From Siminovitchia acidinfaciens (GTDB lineage: Bacteria > Bacillota > Bacilli > Bacillales > Bacillaceae_C), in the NCBI RefSeq assembly GCF_003605385.1, contig NZ_QYTV02000001.1, positions 580,249 through 644,248 on the forward strand: a stretch of 64,000 nucleotides of DNA, given 5' to 3'. The notes under the pieces were generated by a model. The model saw nothing but the letters and a program-made list of their open reading frames with translations, had not been told where the DNA came from and ran no database searches. The position numbers and the translations under genes were made by a program. Positions 17,073-25,001 of the stretch are shown here, one piece after another (position 1 is the first letter of the stretch; every line of letters begins with the position of its first letter).

Positions 17073-18065
17073 ATGAGTGTGCTAAAGAAACGGACAACCG
17101 TATTGACCGTTCTATTTATCGCAGCGCTGGCGTTCCCGTTCATAACAAATAACTATTGGATTGATGTTGCTACACTAGCCCTGTTGTACATCATCATGGC
17201 ACAGGGATTGAATGTCGTTGCAGGGTTTGCCGGATTGCTGGATCTTGGATATGCTGCCTTTTTTGCGATTGGCGCCTATACGACTGGAATTTTGATGACA
17301 GCCTATGATTGGCCGTTTTTAATGACATTGCCTGTTGCTGCCGTATTTTCGGCAATCAGCGGTGTTATCATCGGAGCCCCGTCGCTAAGGCTGAGAAGTG
17401 ACTACTTGGCGGTTGTCACACTCGGTTTTGGCGAAATCATCAGGATTACGGCAACAAACTTGGAAATTACGGGGACGGCTACAGGGATTTTCGGAATACC
17501 AAGCCCAAACATAGGAGGCTATGAATTAACAAGCCAATTTGATTTTTACTTTGTCATATTAATTGTTGCTATCATCACCATTTTTGTTACATCCCGGCTG
17601 GGTCGCTCAAGAATTGGAAGGGCATGGACGTATATCCGTGAAGATGAAGATGCAGCAGAAGCCATGGGGGTTGACCGGATTCGGATGAAACTGCTGGCAT
17701 TCGTGATCGGGGCCATCATCGGCGGCTTTGCGGGTTCATTATTTGCGGTGAAAATGGGAGCCGTGGCTCCGCACAGCTTTAAGGTGCTTCAATCGATCAT
17801 GATTCTGCTTGCGGTTGTCCTTGGCGGAATCGGAAGTGTGACCGGGGTGACAATTGGTGCCATTTTAGTTATCGTGCTTCCGGAATTTTTACGGAATGTT
17901 TCTGATTGGAGATTTTTGATATTTGGCTTAATCATGATTGTCATGATGCTTTTCCGTCCTCAAGGATTGTGGCCGGCGAGGTATGAAACGGAACCTGAAA
18001 CGGAGGACCCGCCTGTGCCGCCCATTGTGGAAGAGAGTCCAGATTTGAAGGTGAAAAGCCAGTGA
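17073..18065 (+). CDS. livM: Branched-chain amino-acid-type ABC permease LivM
   Basis: Second membrane subunit, 330 residues and about nine helices. It carries GLNVVAGFAGLLDLGYAAFFAIGAY near 45-70 and the coupling loop RSRIGRAWTYIREDEDAAEAMGV, where EAA-like residues contact the ATPases. The tail (about 310-330) is a charged cytoplasmic extension. It begins 3 bp after livH and is followed 20 bp later by livG. Confidence 0.95.
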   Translation: MSVLKKRTTVLTVLFIAALAFPFITNNYWIDVATLALLYIIMAQGLNVVAGFAGLLDLGYAAFFAIGAYTTGILMTAYDWPFLMTLPVAAVFSAISGVIIGAPSLRLRSDYLAVVTLGFGEIIRITATNLEITGTATGIFGIPSPNIGGYELTSQFDFYFVILIVAIITIFVTSRLGRSRIGRAWTYIREDEDAAEAMGVDRIRMKLLAFVIGAIIGGFAGSLFAVKMGAVAPHSFKVLQSIMILLAVVLGGIGSVTGVTIGAILVIVLPEFLRNVSDWRFLIFGLIMIVMMLFRPQGLWPARYETEPETEDPPVPPIVEESPDLKVKSQ

Positions 18066-18084
18066 TTAGAAAAGAGGTGTCGGC

Positions 18085-18858
18085 ATGGCCGTTTTACAAG
18101 TGGAAAATTTAACCCTTCGCTTTGGCGGACTGGTCGCGGTGAATGACCTGTCTTTTACAATTGATACGAATTCCATCGTCAGTGTGATCGGCCCGAACGG
18201 TGCAGGAAAAACTTCTGTCTTTAACATGATCACGGGATTTTACAAGCCGACGGATGGGACGATGTTTTTGGATGGCGATAGTCTAAATAAAAAGAAGCCG
18301 AGTAAAATCACGAAAATGGGACTCGCGCGCACCTTTCAAAATTTACGCCTTTTTCCTGACCTGTCCGCCTTGGATAATGTAAAGTCAGGCATGCATTGCC
18401 GGACAAAACAATTGGTCTTTGGCGCCATTTTTAAAACAAGGGCGCAGCGGACTGAGGAAAAACAGATTGAGGAAGTGGCGATGGAGTGTATAGAATTCGT
18501 CGGAATCCGCGAATATGCTCATCGGGCTGCGAAGAATCTGCCATACGGGGTTCAGCGGTCCTTGGAGATCGCACGAGCCCTCGCAACAAAACCAAAGTTT
18601 TTGTTATTGGATGAACCGGCTGCCGGCCTGAACTATGAAGAGAAAGAGCGGTTGGTCGAACTTATTTTAAAAATAAGGGACAAATACAAATTATCCATTC
18701 TGATAATTGACCATGATATGGGGCTGATTAAAAAGATTTCCGAAAAAGTGATTGTGATAGATTACGGTCAAAAAATTGCTGAAGGAACACCGGATGAGGT
18801 GTTAAGGAATCCCAAGGTGATTGAAGCTTATTTGGGGAAGGGTGAGGATGCGGTTTGA
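18085..18858 (+). CDS. livG: Branched-chain amino-acid-type ABC ATPase LivG
   Basis: One of the two ATP-hydrolysing subunits, 257 residues. Walker A is GPNGAGKT (about 35-42) and Walker B LLLDEPAAGL with the LivG-specific AAGL. The signature segment reads LPYGVQRSLEIARAL, where relatives usually have LPYGQQR, so the second signature residue pair is slightly changed. His switch: IDHDM. The stop codon overlaps the TTG start of livF. Confidence 0.95.
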   Translation: MAVLQVENLTLRFGGLVAVNDLSFTIDTNSIVSVIGPNGAGKTSVFNMITGFYKPTDGTMFLDGDSLNKKKPSKITKMGLARTFQNLRLFPDLSALDNVKSGMHCRTKQLVFGAIFKTRAQRTEEKQIEEVAMECIEFVGIREYAHRAAKNLPYGVQRSLEIARALATKPKFLLLDEPAAGLNYEEKERLVELILKIRDKYKLSILIIDHDMGLIKKISEKVIVIDYGQKIAEGTPDEVLRNPKVIEAYLGKGEDAV

Positions 18859-19571
18859 GCCCATTGTTAAAGCTTGATCAGGTTCATTCATATTATGGAA
18901 AAATACATGCCTTGAAGGGCATTTCCCTGGAAGTTAATGAAGGGGAGATTGTTGCGTTGCTGGGAAGCAATGGAGCAGGAAAAAGCACGACGCTAAAGAC
19001 GATCAGCGGCCTGGTAGCGCCAAAAAGTGGAACACTGGAATTTGGCGGAAAGAATATCGCTAGTCGACCGCCCCATCAAATTGTTGAAGCAGGAATTATT
19101 CACGTTCCAGAAGGGCGGAGGATATTCGGAGGGCTGACCGTCATGGAAAACCTTGAGCTTGGCGGTTTTATCAAACGAAAAGACAAGGCCTTTTTAAAGG
19201 AAGGGATCACACGGTCTTTTGATCTTTTTCCACGGTTAAAAGAAAGGAAAGATCAATTGGCGGGAACCCTTAGCGGCGGTGAACAGCAAATGCTCGCCAT
19301 GAGCAGAGGATTAATGGCCGAGCCAAAGCTTCTGATGCTTGATGAACCTTCCATGGGCCTGGCTCCAATAATCGTGGAAGGAATCATGAAGATTATCCGG
19401 GAAATCAATAAACAGGGAACGACAGTTTTATTGATTGAGCAAAATGCGAGAGCTGCTCTCGGCCTGGCCGATCGCGGCTATATCATTGAAACAGGAGAAA
19501 TCGTTTTGCAGGATTCGGCAGATGTCTTAAGAGATGATGACAGGATTATCAAGGCATATTTGGGAGCGTGA
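18855..19571 (+). CDS. livF: Branched-chain amino-acid-type ABC ATPase LivF
   Basis: Second ATPase of the importer, 238 residues. Walker A is GSNGAGKS, signature LSGGEQQMLAMSRGLM, Walker B LLMLDEPSMGLAP; the H-loop position reads LLIEQN, as normal in LivF. The start is TTG at 18855, overlapping the livG TGA, with GGTGAGG 7 bp upstream. It is the last gene of the operon; a long tandem-repeat region follows. Confidence 0.95.
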   Translation: MSPLLKLDQVHSYYGKIHALKGISLEVNEGEIVALLGSNGAGKSTTLKTISGLVAPKSGTLEFGGKNIASRPPHQIVEAGIIHVPEGRRIFGGLTVMENLELGGFIKRKDKAFLKEGITRSFDLFPRLKERKDQLAGTLSGGEQQMLAMSRGLMAEPKLLMLDEPSMGLAPIIVEGIMKIIREINKQGTTVLLIEQNARAALGLADRGYIIETGEIVLQDSADVLRDDDRIIKAYLGA

Positions 19572-19654
19572 GTCTTTTATAGGAGTGTGGCGGCTGAGAC
19601 TCACACCGCTGCGGCCTAGGCGATCAATTTAGGTACCGTTTTTTGCGGGATGCT

Positions 19655-20040
19655 CTAAGTGTCCGAATGAGAGTAAAAATCGAGGCAACGGTCACAAAGG
19701 AAATCTAAGTGCCTGAACCAGCGTAAAAACTTAGATGACGGGTTACTTAGAAAGGGTCTAAGCAGCGTTCATGATGCCCGCTACGTCAGAAAATCCGTTC
19801 ACTCGGTCACTATGAAGTGTTCGTGACGCCCGCAATGTCTGAGAATTTGATCACTCGGTCACTATGAAGCGTTCATGATGCCCGTAATATTAGAAAATTT
19901 GATAGCTCGGTCACTATGAAGCGTTCATGATGCCCGTAACGTTAGAAAATCCGATAGCTCGGTCACTATGAAGTGTTCATGACGCCCACAACGTTAGAAA
20001 ACCCGTTCGAACGGTCACTGTGAATCTTTCATGAAGGCGT
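19655..20040. repeat. Tandem array, 52-bp unit, five clear copies plus degenerate flanks
   Basis: Five in-phase units start at 19765, 19817, 19869, 19921 and 19973. The core of each reads GTTCATGATGCCCG followed by TTAGAAAAT and ends CGGTCACTATGAA. Degenerate units continue upstream (CTAAGTG blocks at 19655 and 19705) and a broken one follows 20024. No open frame is conserved. The remaining gap, 19572-19654 and 20041-20193, holds only a possible weak hairpin just after livF. Confidence 0.9.
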
Positions 20041-20193
20041 TAAAAAAGAAAGCACAGTCTCTTAGCGCCCAATTCCATTTCCGTTCGTCAAGTTTGATCC
20101 CAAGCAGTTACCTCTTAACCTCACAATCTTTGCATTGCGAATTGTTTGTGTATTTCAACATGGCCGGACGCCCTGAAAGGGAGTGATGGACAA

Positions 20194-20871
20194 ATGAATT
20201 TGAAGCCCATTCAAAAAAAGAGAGTCTATCAAGAGATTATTGAACAAATACAGATTTTGATCAAAAAGGGCGATTTAAAGCCAGGTGATAAACTGCCTTC
20301 TGAACGGGAACTGGCCCATAGCCTGTCCGTTTCACGGAACGCAGTCAGGGAAGCTGTCAGTGTACTTGAGTCGGCAGGTATCATTGAGATTTTTCCGGGA
20401 ATAGGGATATTTCTGATTGAGGATAGCAATGCATTGATATTGAATCGCTTGGCTGAAATCTTGAATAATGATGTGTTGCGGCTTTCCGAGCTATTGGACA
20501 TAAGGCAGGGTATCGAAGGACATGGTGCATATTTGGCCGCGATCTGCCGGACAGATTCGGAGTTGGAGGAAATTCGAAAGGCTTATGAAGGGATGAAAAA
20601 ACCATCTTACTCAAAGGTGGAAGCGATACGTGACTTCCATCTGGCCATTGCCGCAGCTACAAAAAATACGACGTTGCTCAGGATTGTGGATATGCTTTTG
20701 GAAAGTTTTTCAAGAGACTATAAAGCTCCATACGACAAAAACGAAAGGCAAATTTTACAAACGGAATATTATGAAATTGTTCAAGCGATTGAAGGCAGGG
20801 ATGCGGAAAAAGCAGAAAGCTTGATGAAACGGCATTTCGTAAATATGAAAGGGAGAATAGCATGTCTATAG
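20194..20871 (+). CDS. FadR-subfamily GntR transcriptional regulator
   Basis: A 225-residue repressor-type protein. The N-terminal winged helix (about 8-75) carries GDKLPSERELAHSLSVSRNAVREAVSVLESAGII. The C-terminal FCD ligand domain (about 85-215) shows a metal-binding set within DIRQGIEGHGAYLA and RDFHLAIAAATKN. ATG 20194 is chosen over an upstream 48-bp extension that overlaps the repeat-rich leader. It is followed 12 bp later by the ornithine-cyclodeaminase-like gene, its probable target. No TGGTnnnACCA operator is obvious upstream. Confidence 0.9.
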   Translation: MNLKPIQKKRVYQEIIEQIQILIKKGDLKPGDKLPSERELAHSLSVSRNAVREAVSVLESAGIIEIFPGIGIFLIEDSNALILNRLAEILNNDVLRLSELLDIRQGIEGHGAYLAAICRTDSELEEIRKAYEGMKKPSYSKVEAIRDFHLAIAAATKNTTLLRIVDMLLESFSRDYKAPYDKNERQILQTEYYEIVQAIEGRDAEKAESLMKRHFVNMKGRIACL

Positions 20872-20883
20872 AGGGGGATGCAA

Positions 20884-21861
20884 ATGTTAATTTTGAGTGC
20901 TAACGACCAGCAAAAGCTGATTGAAATGCCAGAGGTGATCGATGCGGTTTCTATTGCATTGGAAGAGTACTCGGCGATGAGAACAGAGACACCGGTAAGG
21001 ACTGTGTTGAATGTTGAAAAAGCGGGCGGACATGCCATATTCATGCCTTCGGTCGCTGAAAATGCCGGAAGCCTTGGTATGAAGTATGTTGGGAGCTTCC
21101 CTAATAATAAACAGATTGGAAAGGCTGCTATCAATGGTGTGGTCTTATTGGCGGATGTTCAAACAGGTGAGCCGCAAGCCCTTTTGGAAGGTTCTTATTT
21201 GACGGTAATGAGAACGGGGGCTTTGTCAGGGGCAGCTACAAAATATTTGGCGAGGGAAAATTCAAAGGTGCTTGCTGTCATCGGGACGGGGGCACAGGCA
21301 ATCGGGCAATGCGAAGCGATTATGGCGGTTAGGAATATTGAGAAAATCAATTTATATAACCGTAGTGAAAAGAAGGCTTATGACCTTGCAAAACAACTCA
21401 GGGCTCGGTTTGACGTGGAAGTTATCGTCTGCCAGGATGCGGATCGGGCAATCGACGGTGCAGACATTTTGGTGACTGCCACAAGTTCAACGACCCCTGT
21501 TTTTTCAAGCAGGCTCGCGCCGGGTGTTCATGTGAACGCGATCGGATCATATCAGCCGACGATGCAAGAGCTCCCGACACATGTTGTATCAAGCGCAGAT
21601 AAGGTGGTTGTGGAATCGGCGGAAGCTGCATTGGAAGAAGCAGGTTGTCTGTATATTCCAATTCAGGAAGGGGAATTCACCCCGAGCCGAATTCATTCGG
21701 AGCTGGGATTCATCGTCAGCGATGAAGCTGCCGGAAGAGAGAGCGACGAAGAGTTGACTGTTTTCAAATCTGTCGGATTTGCAGCTGCGGATATTGTTGT
21801 GGCCAAATACTTCTATGAAAAAGCTCTGAGGGAAAATATTGGGCAGCGAATAATGATGTAA
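20884..21861 (+). CDS. Ornithine cyclodeaminase / mu-crystallin family protein
   Basis: NAD(P)-dependent enzyme family that includes ornithine cyclodeaminase, alanine dehydrogenase (archaeal) and imine reductases. The protein has 325 residues. GMKYVGSFP carries the substrate lysine, RTGALSGAATKYLA the arginine motif, and the Rossmann loop is AVIGTGAQAIGQCEAI. The C-terminal FKSVGFAAADIVVA is the family signature. ATG 20884 is chosen because GAGGGGG lies 7 bp upstream; the ATG at 20878 abuts that site. Together with the following cyclase it may act on an amino acid or its amide; the true substrate is unknown. Confidence 0.9.
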   Translation: MLILSANDQQKLIEMPEVIDAVSIALEEYSAMRTETPVRTVLNVEKAGGHAIFMPSVAENAGSLGMKYVGSFPNNKQIGKAAINGVVLLADVQTGEPQALLEGSYLTVMRTGALSGAATKYLARENSKVLAVIGTGAQAIGQCEAIMAVRNIEKINLYNRSEKKAYDLAKQLRARFDVEVIVCQDADRAIDGADILVTATSSTTPVFSSRLAPGVHVNAIGSYQPTMQELPTHVVSSADKVVVESAEAALEEAGCLYIPIQEGEFTPSRIHSELGFIVSDEAAGRESDEELTVFKSVGFAAADIVVAKYFYEKALRENIGQRIMM

Positions 21862-21883
21862 ATGGGCTGGTCCGTGTATTTGG

Positions 21884-22080
21884 GAACTCGTGCAATAGTT
21901 CCAGGTTCGTGCAATTACCGTGGAATTTGTGCAATAGTGCTTCAGGTTCGTGCAAATAATGTGGAATTCGTGCAATAGTGTTCCAAGTTCGTGCACTTAA
22001 CGGGCAATTCGTGCAATAAGGTTCAGGTTCGAACTTAACGTAGCACTTGCGCAATATTGATCCGTATTCGTACAACAAAC
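21884..22080. repeat. Tandem array, ~40-bp unit with 20-bp half-repeats
   Basis: Five units of 39-41 bp. Each has two half-repeats built on TTCGTGCAATAG and TTCCAGGTTCGTGCAA, which decay towards 22080. The array fills most of the gap between the cyclodeaminase-like gene and the cyclase (21862-22181). No open frame and no T-tract terminator. Confidence 0.85.
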
Positions 22081-22181
22081 GAAAAACCGGTGAGCAATCG
22101 ACAGCAGGGGATGTATAGATAACCTGGAACCTAAATCTTGGAATTAAATTTTTAGAAGAAAATATGGAAGGGGAATCGTGA

Positions 22182-22904
22182 ATGAGCAAACGAAAGGAAA
22201 AATTAATAGATTTATCCCATACTCTAACTAGCTACGGAGATAATCCATATCAGCAACTGGGCGAAAATGCCAGAACGATGATAGGGACCTTTGCTACATA
22301 TGAGGCTAACGGCTTTTATGAATGCGCCTTGTATATCGGCGATCATGCCGGCACACATATGGACGCGACGAAACACTTTAATCCAGACGGCCTTTATACG
22401 GATGAAGTTCCATTGGACGCTTTCTATGGCGAGGCCTGCATCCTCGATCTTTCGCATATGGAGGCTCATGCCGACGTCACAATTGAAGATATTGAAAAAG
22501 CGGCGGAAAGGGCGCAGGTAAATTTGGAAGATTACCATATTGTTCTACTCAAAACGGAGAGGGATAAATTGTATGGAACTCCAGAATATTTCCGCGATCT
22601 GCTCAATATTTTACCAGAGACGATTGAGTGGATGATCAACAAGGGAATGGTGACTCTTGGGGTGGATATGGTCACCATTGAACTGGACCGTTACATTCAC
22701 GATCCCGATTCGGGGCTTGCTCCGAATGCCCCAGAACGATATCCTGCTCACTGTCTGATGAAAAAGTATGAATGGTACATGATTGAAAACATGACGGGAT
22801 TGTCAGAAATCCCCGGGACAACTTGCAAGTTTGCGGGCTTCCCGATAAAAATCGGCAAAGGGAGCGGTGCGCCGATGAGGGCGGTAGCTATTATTGAAGA
22901 ATAA
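22182..22904 (+). CDS. Cyclase-family metal hydrolase (kynurenine-formamidase-like)
   Basis: A 240-residue member of the putative cyclase family (Pfam Cyclase), which includes KynB-type formamidases and isatin hydrolases. The metal site is HAGTHMDATKHF (about 60-71), near the family consensus HxGTHxDxPxH but with alanine in place of the usual proline. VTLGVDMVTIE and the C-terminal GSGAPMRAVAI are also characteristic. AGGGG precedes the ATG. The substrate is open: kynureninase genes are absent nearby, so tryptophan catabolism is not supported. Confidence 0.87.
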   Translation: MSKRKEKLIDLSHTLTSYGDNPYQQLGENARTMIGTFATYEANGFYECALYIGDHAGTHMDATKHFNPDGLYTDEVPLDAFYGEACILDLSHMEAHADVTIEDIEKAAERAQVNLEDYHIVLLKTERDKLYGTPEYFRDLLNILPETIEWMINKGMVTLGVDMVTIELDRYIHDPDSGLAPNAPERYPAHCLMKKYEWYMIENMTGLSEIPGTTCKFAGFPIKIGKGSGAPMRAVAIIEE

Positions 22905-22914
22905 AATTATTTTT

Positions 22915-22957
22915 AAAAAGCTTTTTTCTGGAGGATTCACAGAAAGAAGCTTTTTAT
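22915..22957 (+). terminator. Terminator after the cyclase gene
   Basis: AAAAAGCTT (22915-22923) pairs with AAGCTTTTT (22947-22955) over a 23-nt loop, which can shorten with TTTTCT/AGAAAG pairing, followed by ATTAT. Confidence 0.7.
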
Positions 22958-23048
22958 TATGAATGTAAAGTTTTATCTTAATAATTTTCTACGAATCTAT
23001 CATACAACCTGTCTAAATCTATATTTCTCTCTTTTTAAAAAAATTTGA

Positions 23049-23109
23049 ATGTAAGCGTTGACAGCGGAGGGGGAAGTGTTTATTATTACATGTAATACCG
23101 GTCCTACCA
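23049..23109 (+). promoter_or_regulatory. cre site, sigma-A promoter and GntR operator driving the catabolic island
   Basis: Three signals overlap. ATGTAAGCGTTGACA (23049-23063) matches cre at 14 of 15 positions. Its last six bases are the -35 TTGACA (23058-23063), with a 17-bp spacer to -10 TATTAT (23081-23086). CGGTCCTACCA (23099-23109) is a near-palindromic GntR/FadR-type box at about +6. It shares GGTCnnACCAGTT with the site at 24237. Confidence 0.8.
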
Positions 23110-23184
23110 GTTAAAGAGACTGAAAACACCAAAGGTTTAAATGAGTACTAATTTATTAGACATTATGACAGAGAGGAGAATCCT

Positions 23185-24153
23185 ATGGGATTTCTTGTAT
23201 ACATACCTCAGGATATTGAAGAAGAAGGAAAAAGATTCTTAGCTGAAAAAGGCTATGAATATAAAATTGGGTCGGATCTTTCTCAGGAGTCTTTAATAAG
23301 AGATGTGGAAGATTGCGATGCCATTTTAACAAGATCCAACGCTATGATAACTGAGGAAGTAATTAAGGCAGGAAAGAAACTCAAAGTCATTGCAAAATAC
23401 GGAGTGGGTTTGGACAACATTGATATCGAAGCTGCAACTAAAAGGGGCATCTATGTTACGAATACACCTGAAGCGAATGCCAATGTGGTCGCGGAACATG
23501 TCATGGCTTTTATGCTGGCGCTTTCTAAAAATTTACTCCCAATGGACCAAGAGCTTCGAAAAGGGAATTTTGCCTTTCGGCGTGAAATGTTCAGCGTGGA
23601 TTTAGACCAAAAGACACTTGGAATTATTGGACTGGGAAGGATTGGGCGCCTCGTTGCAAAAAAAGCACGGCATGGATTTGATATGAGGGTAATAGGTTAT
23701 GATCCTTATCTTTCATCCTCTGTTCCGGATATCGAACTTGTGGATAATCTTGATCAACTTTTCAGAGAATCCGACTTTGTAAGTTTGCATCTTCCGCTGA
23801 CTGATACAACGAAGGGGATCATCGGTACGAGGGAGTTTGCGTTAATGAAAACTTCAGCATATTTTATCAACGCTGCAAGAGGCGGTGTTGTAAATGAAAG
23901 CGATTTAGCGGATGCATTAAAGCGAGGAGAGATTGCCGGGGCGGGAATAGATGTTTTTGAACAGGAACCTCCTAATAAGGACAACCCTCTTTTTAAATTG
24001 GAAAATGTCATTGTTACGCCGCACAGCGCTGCTTTGTCAAAAGAAGGCGCAGGAAGAATGTCGCTTCATGCCGCAATGCAAGTGGATCAGGTTTTAAACG
24101 GCCAAAATCCGAAATGGGCGGTAAATGAAATTAAGACAGAAAAGCAAGTTTAG
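23185..24153 (+). CDS. D-3-phosphoglycerate-dehydrogenase-like 2-hydroxyacid dehydrogenase
   Basis: NAD-dependent D-isomer-specific hydroxyacid dehydrogenase of 322 residues. The nucleotide loop is GLGRIGRLVAKKA (about 150-162). The catalytic Arg lies in INAARGGVVNESDL, Glu in IDVFEQEPP, and His in VTPHSAALSKE. It lacks the ACT domain of serine-pathway SerA, so a catabolic role on another 2-hydroxy acid (or reduction of a 2-keto acid such as glyoxylate or hydroxypyruvate) is likelier. First gene behind the cre/GntR promoter and ended by its own terminator. Confidence 0.9.
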   Translation: MGFLVYIPQDIEEEGKRFLAEKGYEYKIGSDLSQESLIRDVEDCDAILTRSNAMITEEVIKAGKKLKVIAKYGVGLDNIDIEAATKRGIYVTNTPEANANVVAEHVMAFMLALSKNLLPMDQELRKGNFAFRREMFSVDLDQKTLGIIGLGRIGRLVAKKARHGFDMRVIGYDPYLSSSVPDIELVDNLDQLFRESDFVSLHLPLTDTTKGIIGTREFALMKTSAYFINAARGGVVNESDLADALKRGEIAGAGIDVFEQEPPNKDNPLFKLENVIVTPHSAALSKEGAGRMSLHAAMQVDQVLNGQNPKWAVNEIKTEKQV

Positions 24154-24175
24154 GGTAAACAAAATGTGCCACTTC

Positions 24176-24221
24176 TTAAAAGTAAAATAAACATCCCGGT
24201 TTGTTCTTATTTTACTTTTTA
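24176..24221 (+). terminator. Terminator between the dehydrogenase and gntR
   Basis: TTAAAAGTAAAATAA (24176-24190) pairs with TTATTTTACTTTT (24207-24219), followed by TTAAAA. It separates the first gene from the regulator-led operon. Confidence 0.75.
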
Positions 24222-24236
24222 AAACTGCAATTATAG

Positions 24237-24247
24237 TGGTCTGACCA
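24237..24247 (+). promoter_or_regulatory. GntR/FadR-type operator upstream of gntR
   Basis: Perfect palindrome TGGTCTGACCA, matching the TGGTnnnACCA consensus of FadR-subfamily repressors, right after a TATAGT -10-like box (24232-24237). A partial second half-site GGACCA follows at 24251. Suggests autoregulation of the regulator and its downstream operon. Confidence 0.72.
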
Positions 24248-24293
24248 GTTGGACCAATAGGTAGGAGTGGTTGTGAGCTTAGGAGAAAATAGA

Positions 24294-24995
24294 ATGGAGA
24301 ACTTATTATATAGCGATATTGTAAAGGAAATAGAAAAGAAGATCATGACGAATGAATTGCAAGAAGACAGCAAGCTTCCTTCCGAAAGGGAAATGGCTGC
24401 ACAATTTGATGTCAGCCGAAATGTAGTAAGGGAAGCGCTGACCGAATTGCGCGTCAAGGGTTTGGTGACAATCAAGCCAGGCAAAGGCGTATACGTGACA
24501 AAGCCAAGTGAAGACATCGTTACAGAGTCGCTTCAAAGGGTCTTGCGTACAAATGATGTCACTCTTGAAAATATCTTAGATGTTCGTGAAAAGCTTGAAA
24601 TCATGATTACAGAAAAGGCAGTTGAACAAGCTAGTCCAGATTGTATAAGTGAATTGAAGCAAATCTATGAACAAATGGAAGTAAATAAACATTTGGTTCA
24701 AAGATATATTGAAAAAGATGCCGAATTTCATTTGAAAATTGCCAAAGCGACGCAAAATAAAGCTCTGTATGTGCTTGTACATTCTTTTTTCAACCTGACC
24801 GAAAGAGAGCTTTTCCGGATAACCACTTATACTCCGGAAAGTGTATATGACGCGCAGAGACACCATGCTTTATTGATCGAGGCAATTGAAACTAAAAATA
24901 AAGAAAAGGCTGTTTCAGTCATTAAGGAACATATGGGCTTGTTGAGAGAAGAAATCAAAATGTTAAAAGAACAAGGAATTTTTAAGGAGGAATGA
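24294..24995 (+). CDS. FadR-subfamily GntR regulator of the catabolic island
   Basis: A 233-residue regulator. The winged helix (about 5-72) contains DSKLPSEREMAAQFDVSRNVVREALTELRVKGLV. The FCD domain (about 85-225) has ILDVREKLEIMITEKAVEQ and DAEFHLKIAKATQNKAL with the metal or ligand-binding Asp/His residues. ATG 24294 has AGGAG 9 bp upstream; a GTG at 24267 would extend it into the operator region. It sits between two matching operator sites and 6 bp before the aldehyde dehydrogenase, so it very probably represses both transcripts until a catabolic intermediate binds. Confidence 0.92.
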   Translation: MENLLYSDIVKEIEKKIMTNELQEDSKLPSEREMAAQFDVSRNVVREALTELRVKGLVTIKPGKGVYVTKPSEDIVTESLQRVLRTNDVTLENILDVREKLEIMITEKAVEQASPDCISELKQIYEQMEVNKHLVQRYIEKDAEFHLKIAKATQNKALYVLVHSFFNLTERELFRITTYTPESVYDAQRHHALLIEAIETKNKEKAVSVIKEHMGLLREEIKMLKEQGIFKEE

Positions 24996-25001
24996 TCAAA
25001 G

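Noticed and set aside
22182-22904. Kynurenine pathway role for the cyclase
   Set aside because: No kynureninase or tryptophan dioxygenase gene is nearby, and the metal motif is generic to the family.
23185-24153. Serine-biosynthesis SerA
   Set aside because: The ACT/regulatory C-terminus is missing at 322 residues, and the gene is under cre/GntR catabolic control.
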